Notes: generated by a model from the sequence alone, not told the origin. DNA of 64,000 nt from Lumnitzera littorea (GCA_024138015.1 JAMXBB010000004.1:79123052-79187051), one strand, 5' to 3'; shown: positions 44,741-59,115, counted from the stretch's first letter. Numbers and translations are program-made.

Positions 44741-47700
44741 ATGGCAATGACGTTACTATCATCACCATGCTTTTATTCTGCAGGTTCCAAATCCTTCATC
44801 TCCCCTTCTTCCAGAAAAAATCCCAGCATCTCCATCTCCTTTTCATGCGCAACCCGGACACACCAACCCGCCGCGACCGCCTCTAACCGTTCCTTTGACG
44901 TTGTAGTGATCGGAGCCGGGATTATCGGGTTGACTATAGCCCGACAGTTCCTTACCGGGTCGGACCTTTCCGTTGCTGTGGTTGACAAGGCGGTTCCTTG
45001 TGCCGGTGCTACTGGTGCTGGTAATATTCTGCACTGAGCGATTGCTGACAGAAATGTTTGGACCTTTTTCTTTATATTGCATTACTTTCTATCATTGATT
45101 ACGTACCTTACGAAAAAGCAAGTGACGGAAAAGTTGGAATGTTTGTTTTATGGCATCTATCCCATTTTTCCATGCACTTGCATGCGAAGTCAAGTGTCGG
45201 AAAAATGAAAAGTTTCCCGGTGCCTTGGCATCAATAAAGCAACCGAGGTATATGCTGGCTTAAAATTTCAGTATGTTGGCATGATAGTTATTGATTGATT
45301 GTGTAACTGCCTAATAATGACTTCTTTATAAATTTGTGAATTTATATGACTATTGTTCCTTTAACGACGATGATAGCCTTTTAAAGATAATGCTGGGCCT
45401 TTTTCGAACAATTTTGAAAAATAAGGTTATAACGTTGAAAAGGTTTGCAACTAGAACTGTGTTTATCTTGCTGAAAATGTTTACTGAATATTCTTTAAAT
45501 ATTTGATATAATCAAAATTTTACCAATGTCAAACATTACAAGAGGACTTTCAGCAGCCGAGAGCTAGTAGTACCTGTTGACCATTGTGGAAAATGTTGAT
45601 GAAAAAATGAGGAAGATGATTTTCGTTTTTAAGAGCAAATAAATAATCTTCCTCATCTTTCTATAGGCATGCTCAGTGGTTGTTGACTAAAACCACCAGT
45701 GGCCAACTGCCTGACATCTGCCATTGCCTGTCTCACTATCTACTGCTGAAAGCTGCTATTGAATGCGATCTATTGAGATTATCATGATTGTATTTAATAA
45801 TTGAAAGTGTAAATTAAATGAAAACACAAAAAACCATTGGAATGTGTTTTTTGCCAAATGGACACACTAATGAAACATCAAACTGATCAGTCACATTGAA
45901 CTATTGTGAATGTTCTGAGGCTAATTTGAGCATTTGGCATTTTAAAAGAGCTGTTTTCCATTTTTCACTTTCATTTACTATTCCTTATTCTGATTAATAT
46001 GTTTTCCAAAAAGCTGTTCTGGATACCAGTGTTACTTTCACTGCAAAATTCAAATATGGTTATGTTAGATTCATATTTATATTTACATGAATAGCAGCTG
46101 TGTTTTAATATTTAAATGACAATTTTGGGTTTAATCTCACATCTGCACTAAGTTCTGATAAGAAAGACAGACATTTCATGCAGAATGGATTCCAGCATGT
46201 GCTGCAACTAAGATAGGACAGGGAAATGGAAACAAAGATTCAATAGGGAAGGGCCTTTGTTAATATAACTAATATTTTCAAATTTCTTAAATTACACTAT
46301 CCTATAATAATAAATTCTTTTTGCTATTTCACATGACGAATTTTGCATATAGTCTCTTGCTTTTTTATGACTATGTCCTTGTCGTCAAGTATTGGTTTGT
46401 GTTTGGAGTATAGCAACTGTAAGTGTCTTAGAATTTAGATTTTATTTAATGCTATAATTTACCGGAAACATTCTTTTTGTGAAAACTGGTTACTTGTTGG
46501 GTTAATTCACTTTGTGTTTGGCGTTTGAGCTGAATATAGGGCAGGGCTATATATGGATGACACATATAATGCCTGGGACTGATATATGGGATTTGACAAT
46601 GCGAAGCCATGAACTTTGGGAAATGTTGGCAGCGAGCATACATGATCAAGGCATTGATCCTCTTCAAGTATTAGGTTGGAAGAAGACAGGTAGTGTAATT
46701 GTATTTTGCTCAGCATTATCCACTTAACTTTTCATTTACTTCAATATGTGTTAAATATGATTAGGTTGGAAGAAGACAGGTAGTGGAATTGTCTTTTGCT
46801 CAACATTGTCCTTTAACTTTTCGTTTGCTTCTATATGTGTTAAATTGCAAGAAGATGGTATCAGAATTGTCTTTTGCTCAGCATTGTCCTCTTAACTTCT
46901 CATTTGTTTCTATATGTGTTCAATATGATTTGAATGTTTCTTAAGCTTTGTAAAGCAGAAGAAAAAAGTAAGACTTTATTTCATTGATTGCATATTGCAT
47001 CTTAGGCTACATTTAACTGTTTTACCCCTTCTTTAAAAAAGAATAAATAATAAATCAACGACAAAAGCTAGATGCAGGACAATTTGTGTGGCTGTAAGGG
47101 AGCACATACAATGTGGATGCAGATGACTAGACAGTTCACAGAAAACTGCTGCAATTGAAATTACTGCCATTGGAATGATGTTGCCATTAATGTCTAGCGG
47201 TAGAGGTAATCTAAAGACTACAAGTGGATATGTCTAATATTGAGCAACTTGATATTATTGTTCGACCTAATAACACCATAATAAGACATCAGCTTTCTTG
47301 AAGTTCCTTCATGAACATGACAACTGATTATTGTAGAAAAGTTGCTAGGTCTTGCAAGTCCAGATGGATATAGCCAAGTATTTATATACATTGATGCACA
47401 GTACTCCATTAGTTCTCTTTCTTTTTCATGTAGTGGAGCTGGAACACGTGGCTCTTTTAGAAGATTGATAATGACAAGAGATCAGCATTTTTAGAGTGAA
47501 ACTTCTTGTCATTTGGATATGATTGTTCAGTCAAAATGTTGTTTGGAATGCCTTATTCTTGTATGTATTTTTTCCCCCTTTTGGATAATTCTCATGATTG
47601 TAGAATGTGATGATTTTTGTGGGAACTCTTCACTCCCTAATTGAAGCATTAGCAAAAAATCTTTCGGAGTGGCCTCTAGGTAGTCTCTTTAATTGTATTG

Positions 47701-50700
47701 TAGCAAATGGGAGACTAGTAGATGATTGTAATGTTTGTTTGCATTCTGAATTCTGATGATTTCAGCATGCACCTTGACCTTGAGAAAAGGCACTAACCGA
47801 GGCAACCTCTGCATGATTTTTCCTCTCATAAAAGACTTAAATGAAAATAAAAGCGAATTTGTAATTCCCATGAAAGCTCCAATCAAGGCAATGGTGGCTA
47901 CTTGTTTCTCTCCTGTTTGCACCTTCATTTTTGGGGTGGGATGGGGAAAAGAATCTGATTGTACCCTATGCATAATTTGGTTATTAATTCTCTGGAGGAG
48001 CTGTTGTACTTTTATTAGCTAGTTCAAGCTCATTGGAGTAAGGGCTAGAGATTGATAGACAAACTATAATTTTTATTTTTTGTTTATGCTCTTGCTTATT
48101 TACTGTTGGAAAGTAGGAGTTTGTTGATTAAGTTAGTGATTCTTGATCATTGGCCTCCATGCACATTTGTACTTTTTTTTTTCCTTCTTCTTGTTGTAGA
48201 AAAATAGGGTCATGTTGTTCATCTCCAGGTTTAAACTTCCAGTTTGCTCTGATTATTTTGATCTCTTCTGCACATTTGTAATACTTCTATCAAAGGAAGG
48301 ACAGATCCTATTTCCATACCAAATTCTTCTCTTTTCTATCCTCTAGAGTATGCACAATGGACCATGGACACTTAGATTAGCAATATGGACTTAGTCTTCA
48401 AACTTGTAGGTGAAAGATATATAATGGTGATAATGAGGAGTATGACTTGCAATCTGCAGATCATAGTGATTGTGCGCTGGCTGAATATACCTCAATGAAG
48501 GCTTCAAAAGAATGAACAGATCAGGTGTTCATTTCAAATTCTAGAATGTTGGAAATGAAAAAGAATTAGTAAGGCCTTCGCATGTAGTGGTCCATGTGAA
48601 TAAAAAGTTTAACCCATCGTGAAAATATTGTACTCTATATTTCAGGAAGCCTACTAGTTGGTAGAACAGCAGAAGAGTCAGTAGCTCTCAAGAGGAGAGT
48701 GAAGCAGCTTTCTGAAGCAGGAGTAAAAGCTGAATATCTTTCTAGCAGTGATTTGTCACTACAAGAACCTTACCTCTATGTAGACAATGAAAGTGGAGCT
48801 GCCTTTCTCCCTGATGATTCCCAATTGGATGCTCAACAAACGGTGGCATTTATTGAACAGGTCTCTTAAATTTCCATATATGAACAATGAATGATGATCT
48901 CATTATCTGTTACAGCTATTGATAAGATGTACAATTTGTAGGGAAACCGCCAATATGTGTCACAAGGCAGATATGCAGAATTTTATCATGATCCTTTAAT
49001 GGCCCTAGTAAGGTGTAATAATCTTATTCTTTCCCTCTTCATGAGGACACCCTGGAAGTGTGAATCCAAGTTTAGGTGATACAACTATGGTTCAACATTT
49101 GAAGAGCATTCAATGGATGCCTGTTTGTCCAAATATGCAGAGGGAGCATGGGACAGGAAGTCGAAGCTATCCAAACATCCAAGAATACCCTGTACTGTAA
49201 GGCTGTTATTATTGCAGCTGGTTGTTGGAGTGGATCTTTAATGCATGATTTGCTTAAGCAATCAGGAATTATACTAAATGTCCCTGTAAAGCCTCGCAAG
49301 GTCAGATATTGGATGTGATTCGATAATTTTCTTTGAATGAAGAGCTATCTTGTATAAAATGTTTTCTTTGAAGTGTGAACAATGGCAGTTTGTGGTGGAG
49401 AACATATTTACTGAAATCACCAGAACATATTTACTGTTCTCCAGTTTCATGTATGTTAATGCACGTGGCCTCCAGTAATCAGAAAAAAGATTTGATGCTT
49501 CACAGTTTTTCATGTTATATTTAAATGTTTCCACCAGTTTTGTCTTGGATAAGTACAGGAAATCAACAACATGATGGCAGGTGGACAGACAATAATAATC
49601 AGAATTCTCATCTCCTCTCTGTTTTGAACCAAGAAACAATTACTGTTTCCCTATGTATTAAAGCCTTTGTTGTTAACATGTTGAATTACTCATTGTGGCA
49701 TTGCTTAAAATTAGTATGATAACTCTAGCAAGAAGCATTCCTCAAACTTTCAATTAATTGGCTTCAAATGTAACATCAACTTCTATTAAGTAGCAGTACC
49801 ACCCAACTCCAATGACTCCCTCCATTAAGTGTGTGCATGTAGAAGAAAGTAGACCATATATGAGAAAATGAGACCTGCATGTGGATCCATTTCCTTGTGT
49901 GTAAAACACTCCATGGAGGGAGTTGCAAGAGTTGGGTGCTTCTATGACCACCACCTATTTTCTACATAATAGTTATAGGTCAATGTTGTGTCAGTATTTA
50001 TTGTATCTTGCTCAATGTCTTAGCACTTGCTATGCTCAGCTCGCGTAGCAATTTCACACAGGAAATTGCTCATGGTTTTGCTTGCAATACTTTCTATTTT
50101 CCGTGGAAAATTGTTTGTGCAAAACATGAATTTCATTCTTTTTTAATTGTCCTTACATTTGTACTTAAGCAAGGTCTGAACTTCATCTGGATTGCAGGGT
50201 CACTTGCTTGTTCTTGAAAATTTTGACTCTATTCAGCTAAACCATGGACTCATGGAGTTTGGATATGTGAATCATCAAGATGTATGTTTGAAATCGGCCT
50301 TCTCAGCTTCAGAGCCTGATGATGAACAGACATTGTCCATCTCCATGACAGCCACAATTGATGCAATGGGGAATCTAGTTATTGGTACATTTATCTATTC
50401 TCTTCCACTATCCTCGAAAATCTGTGCCCCTTCTATGATGATACCTTCTAAAAACTATATGTTAAAAAAGGTACTCTAACAAGATGAAAAAATGTGGAAA
50501 TTGTTCCTAGTAAAATGTTTTCTTGCTAATTTTAGTTAGAAGGAAGAGAAATCTAAAGTTGAAACAGCCTAGTGTCTTAAGGTGTTAAAATTTTTTATTG
50601 TCTAAGGAACTAGGTGCCATGGAAGATGCGAGCACTATTAAAGTGAGGTACTCATTGAAATTTAACATCTATAAAAAAGAAGTATCTCTATATGGTTTGT

Positions 50701-53143
50701 TACTTATAAATTTTTGGTCTACAACCAACTAATTTAAAAGTTTAAGCCTATTAGATCTGGTTCAATTTTGAATTTATTGGTTGATACTCCCACTTTCTCG
50801 TAGGATGAGATTTCAATAGAACCCTGGACCACTTATTTATATAGGAGTAATTTGAATGTGCTAGGGTATAAACTCAGGATACCATTATAAATTTTAAGTT
50901 TATAACTAATTGATCTAAAAGCTTGAGCCTAGTAGATCTGGTTTGGTTTTACATGAATTGGTTAATGCTTATAATTGCTCCTGTAATAAGCAAATCCAAA
51001 ACCCATGAAAGCATCTCTTAATTCATATCCAAAGCTGAACATACAATTATGCCTTGCAATAAAGAGAAGTTTGCCATTTGGTCAAATTTTGCCCTTACAT
51101 TTTCCTTAAAGAAGCAAATGATGATAACTTAGACACTGGACAAGAAACTTACCTAAACTTTTTGAGCCTCTATTTAGGAGCTTGCCTAGGCAATGCCTGA
51201 TCAAAGTTGTGTACTTCAGGCATGGATGAGGGTCCTATGCCTCATTTCCTCTTGCTTCAGTACCTGACTGCTTTGACACTTCTGGTCAAATTGATGATGA
51301 TAGGTGAAATTCACTACTTTATTCAGCTGTGGTGCAATGATGCCTAGGTTTCATGGGTCTGTAGTTTAACTTGATATACTAATTATTTGCTTTAGAAAAA
51401 CATGGGAAGGGATTGATACATATCTGCTTGGAAAGGAAGGGTGAGCATAAGCTTACATATACTGGGCATGCATCTGTGCTATATTGAAGGTGCGTGTAAG
51501 GTGAGGAAAAACAGGGATAACTTTTTATGATTTGAACATTTCAAAGCAGGAAATGATGGTGGGACCAGGTCAGACTAATTATTTAGTATATTTGACATTG
51601 CTGCGATTCAAAAATAATGCATTTGCAATCTGAAAGCTAACAGAATTGCCAGGGATAGATCATAGGAAATGTCTGGTTGTAAAACTTCATGGTTGGTAAC
51701 AAAGGTTAATAACTGAAATGGGAGCTATTATGATAGAGGCATTTGAAATTGCATTGCCATACTTATGAAAGTTTGCCTTTCGGTGGTTTCATCCAAGTCT
51801 ATCATGACAGGCAGTGGATGCAAAGTCCCCTGGACATCCATTGTGATAGGCTTAAATGGTAATGTTAGTACTATTTTTTTCCCCCTTCTTTTTGGGAATT
51901 GTTCAAGGACTCGAATACAGCCCTGAAGAGTTGAGATGATGAGATGTAAAATAATCCCAACATTGAATCCCTGTAATTATCTCTCCACAATGGACAATTA
52001 TTGGAAGTAACTATGTATTAATCTCTTTCTGACGGAAATTCACTTGTTAATAAGTAAAACTGAGGAACCCAACTATCCAAGAGAATCTCTGAATCCCTCT
52101 AATTATCTCTCCACGAGAGAAAAATATTTGAAGTAACTATGCATTCAACTCTTTCTTGACAAGATATCCACTTGGTATTTAAGTAGTTAAGGAACCCAGC
52201 TATCAAAGAAAACCTTTTTCTTTTCTTTGCAATTGAATGTCTATTAAGTATTGATGTTTCTGATCCACATTTTAAGATGCCCCTAAGTTTTGAATCAGTT
52301 GAGAGTCCAAAATATTTCTCTGGAATGACTCACCTACATGCATTTAATTGTACTAGTGAGCTGAAACTCTTCTTTATATTTAGAAATTTTGCTGTATTTC
52401 AAATATTTATCTTGCTTCTTGCAACTGTTCTTTACTTGATGGAGGTTTTGTGACTCTTTATTTGCCAAGGCTTCAATCGCTTGTTTCATAATTATCTCTG
52501 TTTGTCTGTCTATATCACCTGTTCTTTCAGGGAGCAGCCGTCAGTTTGTTGGGTTCAACACTGAAGTAGATGAGTCAATTATCGATCGCATTTGGAAACG
52601 TTCTGTGGAATTCTTTCCAAAGTTGGGAGAGATGAGTTTAACCCAATTAAGGAAGGCCAGAAAAGTTAGAGTAGGATTACGCCCTTATAGTAAGTATAAG
52701 CATCGGGGATTGTTGGTGTTTCATCAATTAAAGTATGTCATGTCTGCAATTGATTCATTCATTTAGGGTGATTTGCATTTCTGGTTGCAGTGTCCGATGG
52801 CAAGCCTTTAATTGGTGCTGTTCCTGGTTTGTCCAATGTGTTCCTGGCAACAGGTCATGAGGGAAGTGGACTGACTTTGGTAACTAGTCCTTATCTGACT
52901 AACCCATGAATCTTTTGCTTTTGTAACCTCTTTGAAATTCTGTGGTTGTAGGGAAATATTGATAGTGAGATGAATTCTCTTACACATAGCTTGTTATGTT
53001 ACTTTAAACTCGTAAAAATTTAGAAACTATTTTTCATTCACTTGCAGGCACTAGGGACTTCTGAAATGGTTGCTAATATGGTTTTAGGCATTTCTGGGGA
53101 AGTTGACTCTGGGCCTTTTGCTGTTGGTAGTCGCTGTTGCTGA
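44741..53143 (+). CDS. FAD-dependent oxidoreductase (DAO family), probably plastid
   Basis: Nine exons by phase: 44741-45020, 46540-46689, 48646-48860, 48942-49012, 49141-49300, 50198-50384, 52531-52689, 52791-52879, 53048-53143; 468 aa. DAO-family enzymes oxidise amino-acid or amine substrates with FAD; the substrate here is unknown. Seen: a Ser/Thr-rich N-terminus of about 50 residues (plastid transit peptide, inference), then VVVIGAGIIGLTIA with the GxGxxG at residues 58-63 and the ribose-binding acid in VAVVDKA (D82). Central AIQTSKN...CKAVIIAAGCWSG and GHLLVLENFDS follow. C-terminal IGAVPGLSNVFLATGHEGSGLTLALG is the family flavin-site signature. The start ATGGCAATG is the first in frame, in a good context. 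The donor of exon 4 uses AAG|GTGTAA rather than the nearer CTA|GTAAGG, as phase demands. The frame is clean. Confidence 0.92.
46672..46930 (+). repeat. Tandem repeat copying the exon 2 donor site of the FAD gene
   Basis: Three adjacent units (from 46672, 46762 and about 46843) of 80-90 bp. Unit 1 starts inside exon 2. Units 1 and 2 both contain TTAGGTTGGAAGAAGACAGGTAGTG, so the true 5' splice site (46690) has a near-exact twin at 46780. Unit 3 has lost it (GCAAGAAGATGGTATC). Use of the second donor would add 90 nt containing an in-frame stop at about 46725. Confidence 0.88.
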
Positions 53144-54461
53144 TGGGGGGTTGAGGAGGAAAATGAACAGGAATATTGTTCCACAATTATAATTCATCAT
53201 GTTGGGAAGGAAAAGGAATAGAAATGTCAGTTCTACTATTATCATTCATCCTTTCTACTCTTGCTGCTTGCAACTACATGGGCTACACCCCTCATCTCAT
53301 GTCGGGGTCTTGAGCCAGAAGATGGAGCTGCCACTTTGTCTTTGGAGCATGTATTTGTGATTTTAACACTAGATTAGTCCTCTTATCAGTGCATATTAAA
53401 CGTTTCCCTGCTCAAGTCATGAGGAGAACTTGAGAGACTAAGAAATTTCAGTGCATGTATAATATACTTCAGGTTGTCTGGAGCATGGAGGTGCTATGCA
53501 GGATGTATGTTGCGCTTCTTTTACTCAGTGTACGGAATCAATAATCACCATCTCTGCTTCTCTCTCTCTCTCTCTCTCTCTAATTAAAGTGCTTCACTCA
53601 TAACAGAAGTCAACTTCTTCATCTTCCTCATGCATCTCGGTTGCCATTTATATAGTCAGCTACTGAATCCACCTCAAGGGGAATGAGATGCACTTCATAC
53701 TCTTGGAGATTGGATTGATTTCCCTGCAAGCGTATGAATATTCATATATTTGTATTTATGGAAAATTAAATATGAGAGATAATATCAAATTTTCAACTAG
53801 TTAAAATAGATTAATGTTGTGCTAAGTGGACCAAATAGAGGATCCTGCCATGGTTTTGTCGTGACTCCATTAATCATAGATGACGTCACATGTTTATACT
53901 TCGATGCTGATGTGCCTAAATATGTTATCCTCTAATTTTCTTTTCCAATATGAAATCTCTAGTCCATAAACCTAAATTTCATTCCCTGGCATTGTTTGGA
54001 GTCGGATTCCACAGAGCAACACTCTGTTCTTCTTTCCTTAACATCCTCGTGCTTTTATTAGTAGTTGCCACCGGTCTTTTTGCCCTCTATGCCTTCACTT
54101 ATTCCTCCACAAGAAATTGAGCATCTTTTTAATCCTTGAACAAGCCCCTCTAATCCTTAAGGAAACTGATGCTTCCCAATGAAGCTATGCCAAAATGGAA
54201 AAAGGGCTTCTGGATAATGAAAGCATTGATCTTTCATGACTTAATAATGTAGACGAGCTTAAACTTTACTTGAAGCAACACTTTACTTTTGGTAAAGATT
54301 GAAGAATTTGGATCACTAAAATGGTTTCATCCATTGGTTATTCATGTGAGAAGTTGTTCGATTTATTAACTCAATACATAGGTAATAGATTTGTGGTAAT
54401 AGACTAAGGATTTTGGATTAGAGAAGAAGATTGAGTGAAAACGAGACTGTGGAATGAAATG
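53144..54461. other. 3' flank of the FAD gene and spacer before the copia element
   Basis: The first 450 bases are probably the FAD 3' UTR; a TC microsatellite lies at about 53559-53581. The rest has no recognisable gene. A weak frame near 54190-54450 (LKLYLKQHFTFGKDWRIW) has no known domain. The last bases GAATGAAATG hold the copia target site. Confidence 0.5.
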
Positions 54462-54694
54462 TGTAAAGGATTGTATGGCTTATTTAATACGTGTTTTACT
54501 TAGTTGGTTAAGTAGTTAGTTTTTTGTTACATTCACATTTTCAAGCCTTCTATAAATACTGAAGACATTGGCAGTAATAAATTTGAGCTGGTTGTTGAAC
54601 TTGTATTCTCTTTACGTCCAGATATCTCTTTCGTCCACTTCAATTTGTTCATCACTTTGATCAAGAATCAAATGCAAAATCATCAATTGCTTCA
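54462..54694 (+). repeat. Copia 5' LTR
   Basis: Starts TGTAAAGGATTGTATGG and ends TTGCTTCA. TATAAATA at 54551-54558 is a good TATA box for the element transcript. Confidence 0.94.
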
Positions 54695-54708
54695 TGGTAT
54701 CAGAGTAG
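54695..54708 (+). other. Copia primer-binding site
   Basis: TGGTATCAGAG directly abuts the LTR and matches the 3' end of plant initiator-Met tRNA, the normal primer of Ty1/copia elements. Confidence 0.9.
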
Positions 54709-54793
54709 GATAGTCCAGGTATCGTTGATTTCACAACTCTATTGTAGTGGTTATTATCTATTTGTTCTGCACCTTTCTTCAAGTCTGGCGAAG

Positions 54794-57700
54794 ATGAATA
54801 ATCAACAAGAATTAGGGTTTACCAATCCCTTTTACTTGTCTGGATCGGATAGCCTAGGTATGACTATAAGAAGCATTATTTTTAATGGTTCCAATTATAT
54901 TTCATGGAGTAAATCTATTGGGTTAGGTTTAGGGGCTAAGATAAAAATTAGATTTGTTGATGGATCTATTCCTAAGCTAGAAGATAATACAAATGATCAA
55001 ATCAAATGGAATTGATGTGATTACATGGTTCGATGCTGGTTGCTTAATTCTATGATAAGTGATTTAGCTCATAATTTTCTTTCAATGAAATCTACCTTTG
55101 AGCTTTGGGACGATGTTAAGGAGCAGTATGGGGTTGCTAATTGTCCATTAATCTTTCAGATACAGCATAAGATAGTGAACCTTAGGCAATACAATCAATT
55201 GGTTAGTGTATATTACAATAAGCTTCGCAAATGTTGGGATGAATTGTAGGAGTTGTATCCATTTCCTAAGTGTGATTGTGGTAGATTGGAGTTCTGTATA
55301 TGTGCCTTTAAGCAAAAGATTGTCGAATTTGATTCTCATAATAGATTGATACAATTTTTAATGGGTTTAAATGATTCATTTGAAGCCATTAGAAGTCAAA
55401 TTTTGTTAATGGATCCCATGCCATCGATGAGTAGAGCATATTATCTAGTGCAACAGATGGAAAAACAAAGATTAGTGACTAGTTCTATGGGTTCAGAAGT
55501 TGAAGCTTTTGTTTTAGTTTTAACTAACTTGGGAAGTGTTAATAATAATTATGCAAATAAAAAGAAACAGAGGAGAAATCTATTTTGTAAGCATTGTAGA
55601 TCTGAGGGACATTCAGTTGAAACTTGTTTTCAATTTGTTGGGTACACTGATTGGTACAAAGGGCAAAAGTTAAATGCACGAAATAAATCTACTGGTTTTG
55701 TTAACAATATCTTTATGCAAACTCCTCTTGATGTATAGAATTCTACAGTAGATCGAGTCGATATTAGTATGCAATCATCAAAGGGGTTTGATAGAGAAAT
55801 GCTTCATGATATTTGCCATGAATTTTATAAAATGATGAGAGCATAAGAAGATTTTACAGTGGATCAAGTAAGTACACTTCAAATCCCTCATGTTGCTTTA
55901 TCTGCGGTTAGTAATAAGATGGCTCTTCAGTTGGTTGATACAGGTGCTTTTGGCCATATGACACTTTATTCTCATCTTCTTGATAACCTTGTACATTTAA
56001 CTAAATCGGTTTATATACAATTACTAGATGGAAATTGTTTGAAATCTAAGTTGGCTGGTAGTGTGCGACTTAATGATCAAGTTGTTCTGTCACATGTTCT
56101 TTTTGTTCCTAAGATTGCTTACAACTTACTTTCTGTTAAAAAATTTGTAGCATCACACTCATTGCAAGTAGTGTTTGACATTGAATCTTGCAAATTTTAG
56201 GACTTGAGTAAAAGTACTGTGTTAGCTTCAGCAAAGGTAGAAAGTGGTCTGTATGTTCTTAGTTCTATAGCTCATTCTTCTTCTTTCAATAAATTTAGTT
56301 GTTTAGGTCATGCTGCCTTGTATATCGAGAGTATAAACATAGTTGATTTGATACATAGTATGTTGGGTCATGCATTTGTTTTTAAGATGAAACAATTGCC
56401 TATTTGTAAGAATTTAAACTTGAGTAAGTTACTTTGTAATGCTTGTTAACAGGCAAAGTTCCATAGATTGCCCTTTTCTGATAGTCAAAGTGTTTTTACT
56501 TTTATTTTTGAGCTTCTTCATGTTGATGTTTAGGGGCCTTATCATGTTGTTTCTATCACTAATGCAAGATACTTTTTGACTATTGTTGATGATTTTTTGA
56601 GAGCCACTTGGACATTTTTAATGTCATACAAGTCTCAAACATATTCTATATTAACCAAGTTCATTTGCTATGTTAAAAATTAGTTTTCTGCTATCCCTAA
56701 GACATTCCAAAGTGATAATGGAGGGGGATTTATTTCCAAGGATTGTGAGCAGTTATTTCATAGCCAAGGTATTATACATCAATATACTATACCATATACA
56801 CCACAACAAAACGGCGAGTAGAGCATAAACACAGGCATTTACTTGAAACTTCAAGAACACTTTGACTTCATGCCAATTTTCCCAAAGCCTTTTGGAGTGA
56901 GTGTATTCATACAACTATTTTCCTTGTTAATAGAATGCTAATGGTCGCATTAAATTGGAAGACACCCTATGAAATTTCGTTCAGAAAAACTCCTTCTTAC
57001 AGTGATCTACGAGTGATGGGTTATCTTTGTTTTTTACTGTTGATCTATCTCCAAAGATTGACAAATTTGACCCAAAGGGCATTAAGTGTATTTTCCTTGG
57101 CTATGCAAGTAATCACAAGGGATATTGAGTCTATTATATTGATTTTAAACGAGTCTTTATTAGTAGAGATATCCAATTCTTTGAGGATGTTTTTCCTTGC
57201 AAAAACAATTCTATTGTACAAAAGGTTTCGGGTTCTGCTTTTTCTCTTGATGCATTACCTTCAATCACATTTGAAACTTGTTCCTCTTCTTTTGATATGT
57301 CTACTCTTCAAAGTTCTAATTCAGTGTCTAATGTTAAGAATTTTCCTATAGTTCCTAAGTGTTCAAACATTGTTGGTCTTCGTAGGTCCAATAGAATAAG
57401 GCAATCTCCTATTTAGCCACAGGATTTTGTCCATACAGTACTTATTTCTGTGCCTAATTCTCATTCTTCTATCCATTAGTCTTGCTCTTTTACCACCATT
57501 AAATATCCCTTATTTCATAATAATCTTTTTGATTCATATCTAGATGATTTTGTCCACTCTTTTGCTAATGTTTTGTCTATCAAAGAGCTTAGTAATTACT
57601 CTCAAGCAGTTAAACAACAAGAATAGGTGGAAGCTACGACCAAGGAACTTGATGCTCTTGAATCCAATGATACTTGGACTCTTACATCTTTACTTAAGGG

Positions 57701-59115
57701 TAAAAAGGCGATTGGATGCAAGTGGGTGTATAAAGTCAAGTATAGACCAGATGGCAGTATAGAGAGGTATAAAGCTCGGCTTGTAGCTAAAGGTTTTACT
57801 CAAGTCCAAGAAGAAGATTTTCATGATACTTTTTTGCCTATTGTTAAGATGAATATAGTCAGAATTTTAATTGCCTATGCAGTTGCTCATTCATGGCCTC
57901 TTCATCAAGTTGATGTCAACAATGTCTTCTTGCATGGATGTTTTGATGAAGAGATCTGTATAATGCCTCCTGAGGGTTATAACAAGGCTCAATTACATTA
58001 AGATTGTCATTTAAATAAATCCTTATATGGACTTCGACAAGCTTCATGATAGTGGAATGTTGAAATTTCTTGGTTTTTGTTATCTCTGGGATTTTTTCAA
58101 TCCAAACATGATTATTCTACATTCACTAAATGCTTTGATGGTGGTTTTGTTATAGTTCTTGTGTATGTGGATGATATTCTGTTGATTGGGACAAGTGAAG
58201 ATCTCATTAATGCTGTTAAGAAGGAGTTAGATGTTGCATTTACAATCAAGGATCTTGGCCAAGCCCACTACTTTCTTAGTTTAGAGTTGTGTTGGACAAT
58301 AACTGGTTGTCTACTTAATTAGAAAAAAATTTCTTATTGACTTACTTGAAGAAACATGACTTACATCAGCCGGACCTTCTATTACTCTATTGCCTTTAAG
58401 GGTTAAACTAACTCATGATGATGGAGATTTGTTATCTAATCCCATTGTGTTTCGGTGTTTGATTGGTCAGTTGTCTTACTTGAATCTTATGTACCCTGAC
58501 ATTAGCTATGCTATTCATCATCTTAGCCAGTTCTTAGCTGCCCCCTGCACTTCTCATATGATAGTTGCTCTATATATTCTTAAATACTTGAAAGGGACTT
58601 TAACATTCAAACTCTTTTATCCTACCATTAATGATTTAAATTTACAAGTTTTTTGAGATTCAGATTGGTCTACTAGTGTTGTTGATAGGAAGTCCATCAA
58701 CGGTTATTGTGGCATGTTGGGGTCGGCTCTAGTTTCCTAAAAAACTAAGAAACAGAGCACTGTTTCCACATCCACCATTGAAGCAGAGTATAGAGCTCTT
58801 GCTATAGCTACCAAAGAAGCCTTATGGACAAGTTATATTTTACGTGATTTAGGTGTCCAGGTTTCTATGCCTGTCACCATGTTTTGTGACAACAAGTTTA
58901 CTTTGTTAATTGTATCTAACCCTTATCTTCATGCTCACATGAAACATATTGATATTGATGTTCATTTTGTACATGATTATATTGCTTCAGGTTTTCTCTC
59001 TATTCAACATGTTTCATCCAAGCTTCACCTTGTTGATCTTTGCACTAAGAGCCTTGCTGAACATCAGATGCACTTTTTATGTCATAAGTTAGGGCTTCTT
59101 GCAGCACAAACTTGA
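54794..59115 (+). pseudogene. Copia gag-pol polyprotein, degenerate
   Basis: The start MNNQQELGFTNPFYLSGSD (54794) is 100 nt after the PBS. Gag: capsid-type LWDDVKEQYG and a zinc knuckle CKHCRSEGHSVETC (intact CX2CX4HX4C). Protease: LVDTGAFGHM, active-site DTGA intact (about 55940). Integrase: LGHAF...CNAC zinc finger, first Asp in LHVDV, second in FQSDNGG, Glu at 56821. RT: about 57627-58320 with LVYVDDILLIG. RNase H: STIEAEYRAL and FCDNKFTLL. Three frame shifts (near 56815, 57035 and 58325) and some ten stops break it. The first shift lies just before the integrase Glu, the second in a T6 run and the third in an A7 run. Confidence 0.92.

Noticed and set aside
48996..49013. Donor CTA|GTAAGG for FAD exon 4
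   Set aside because: It resembles a strong plant donor but leaves the next exon out of phase; the donor 6 nt downstream (AAG|GTGTAA) keeps the family sequence.
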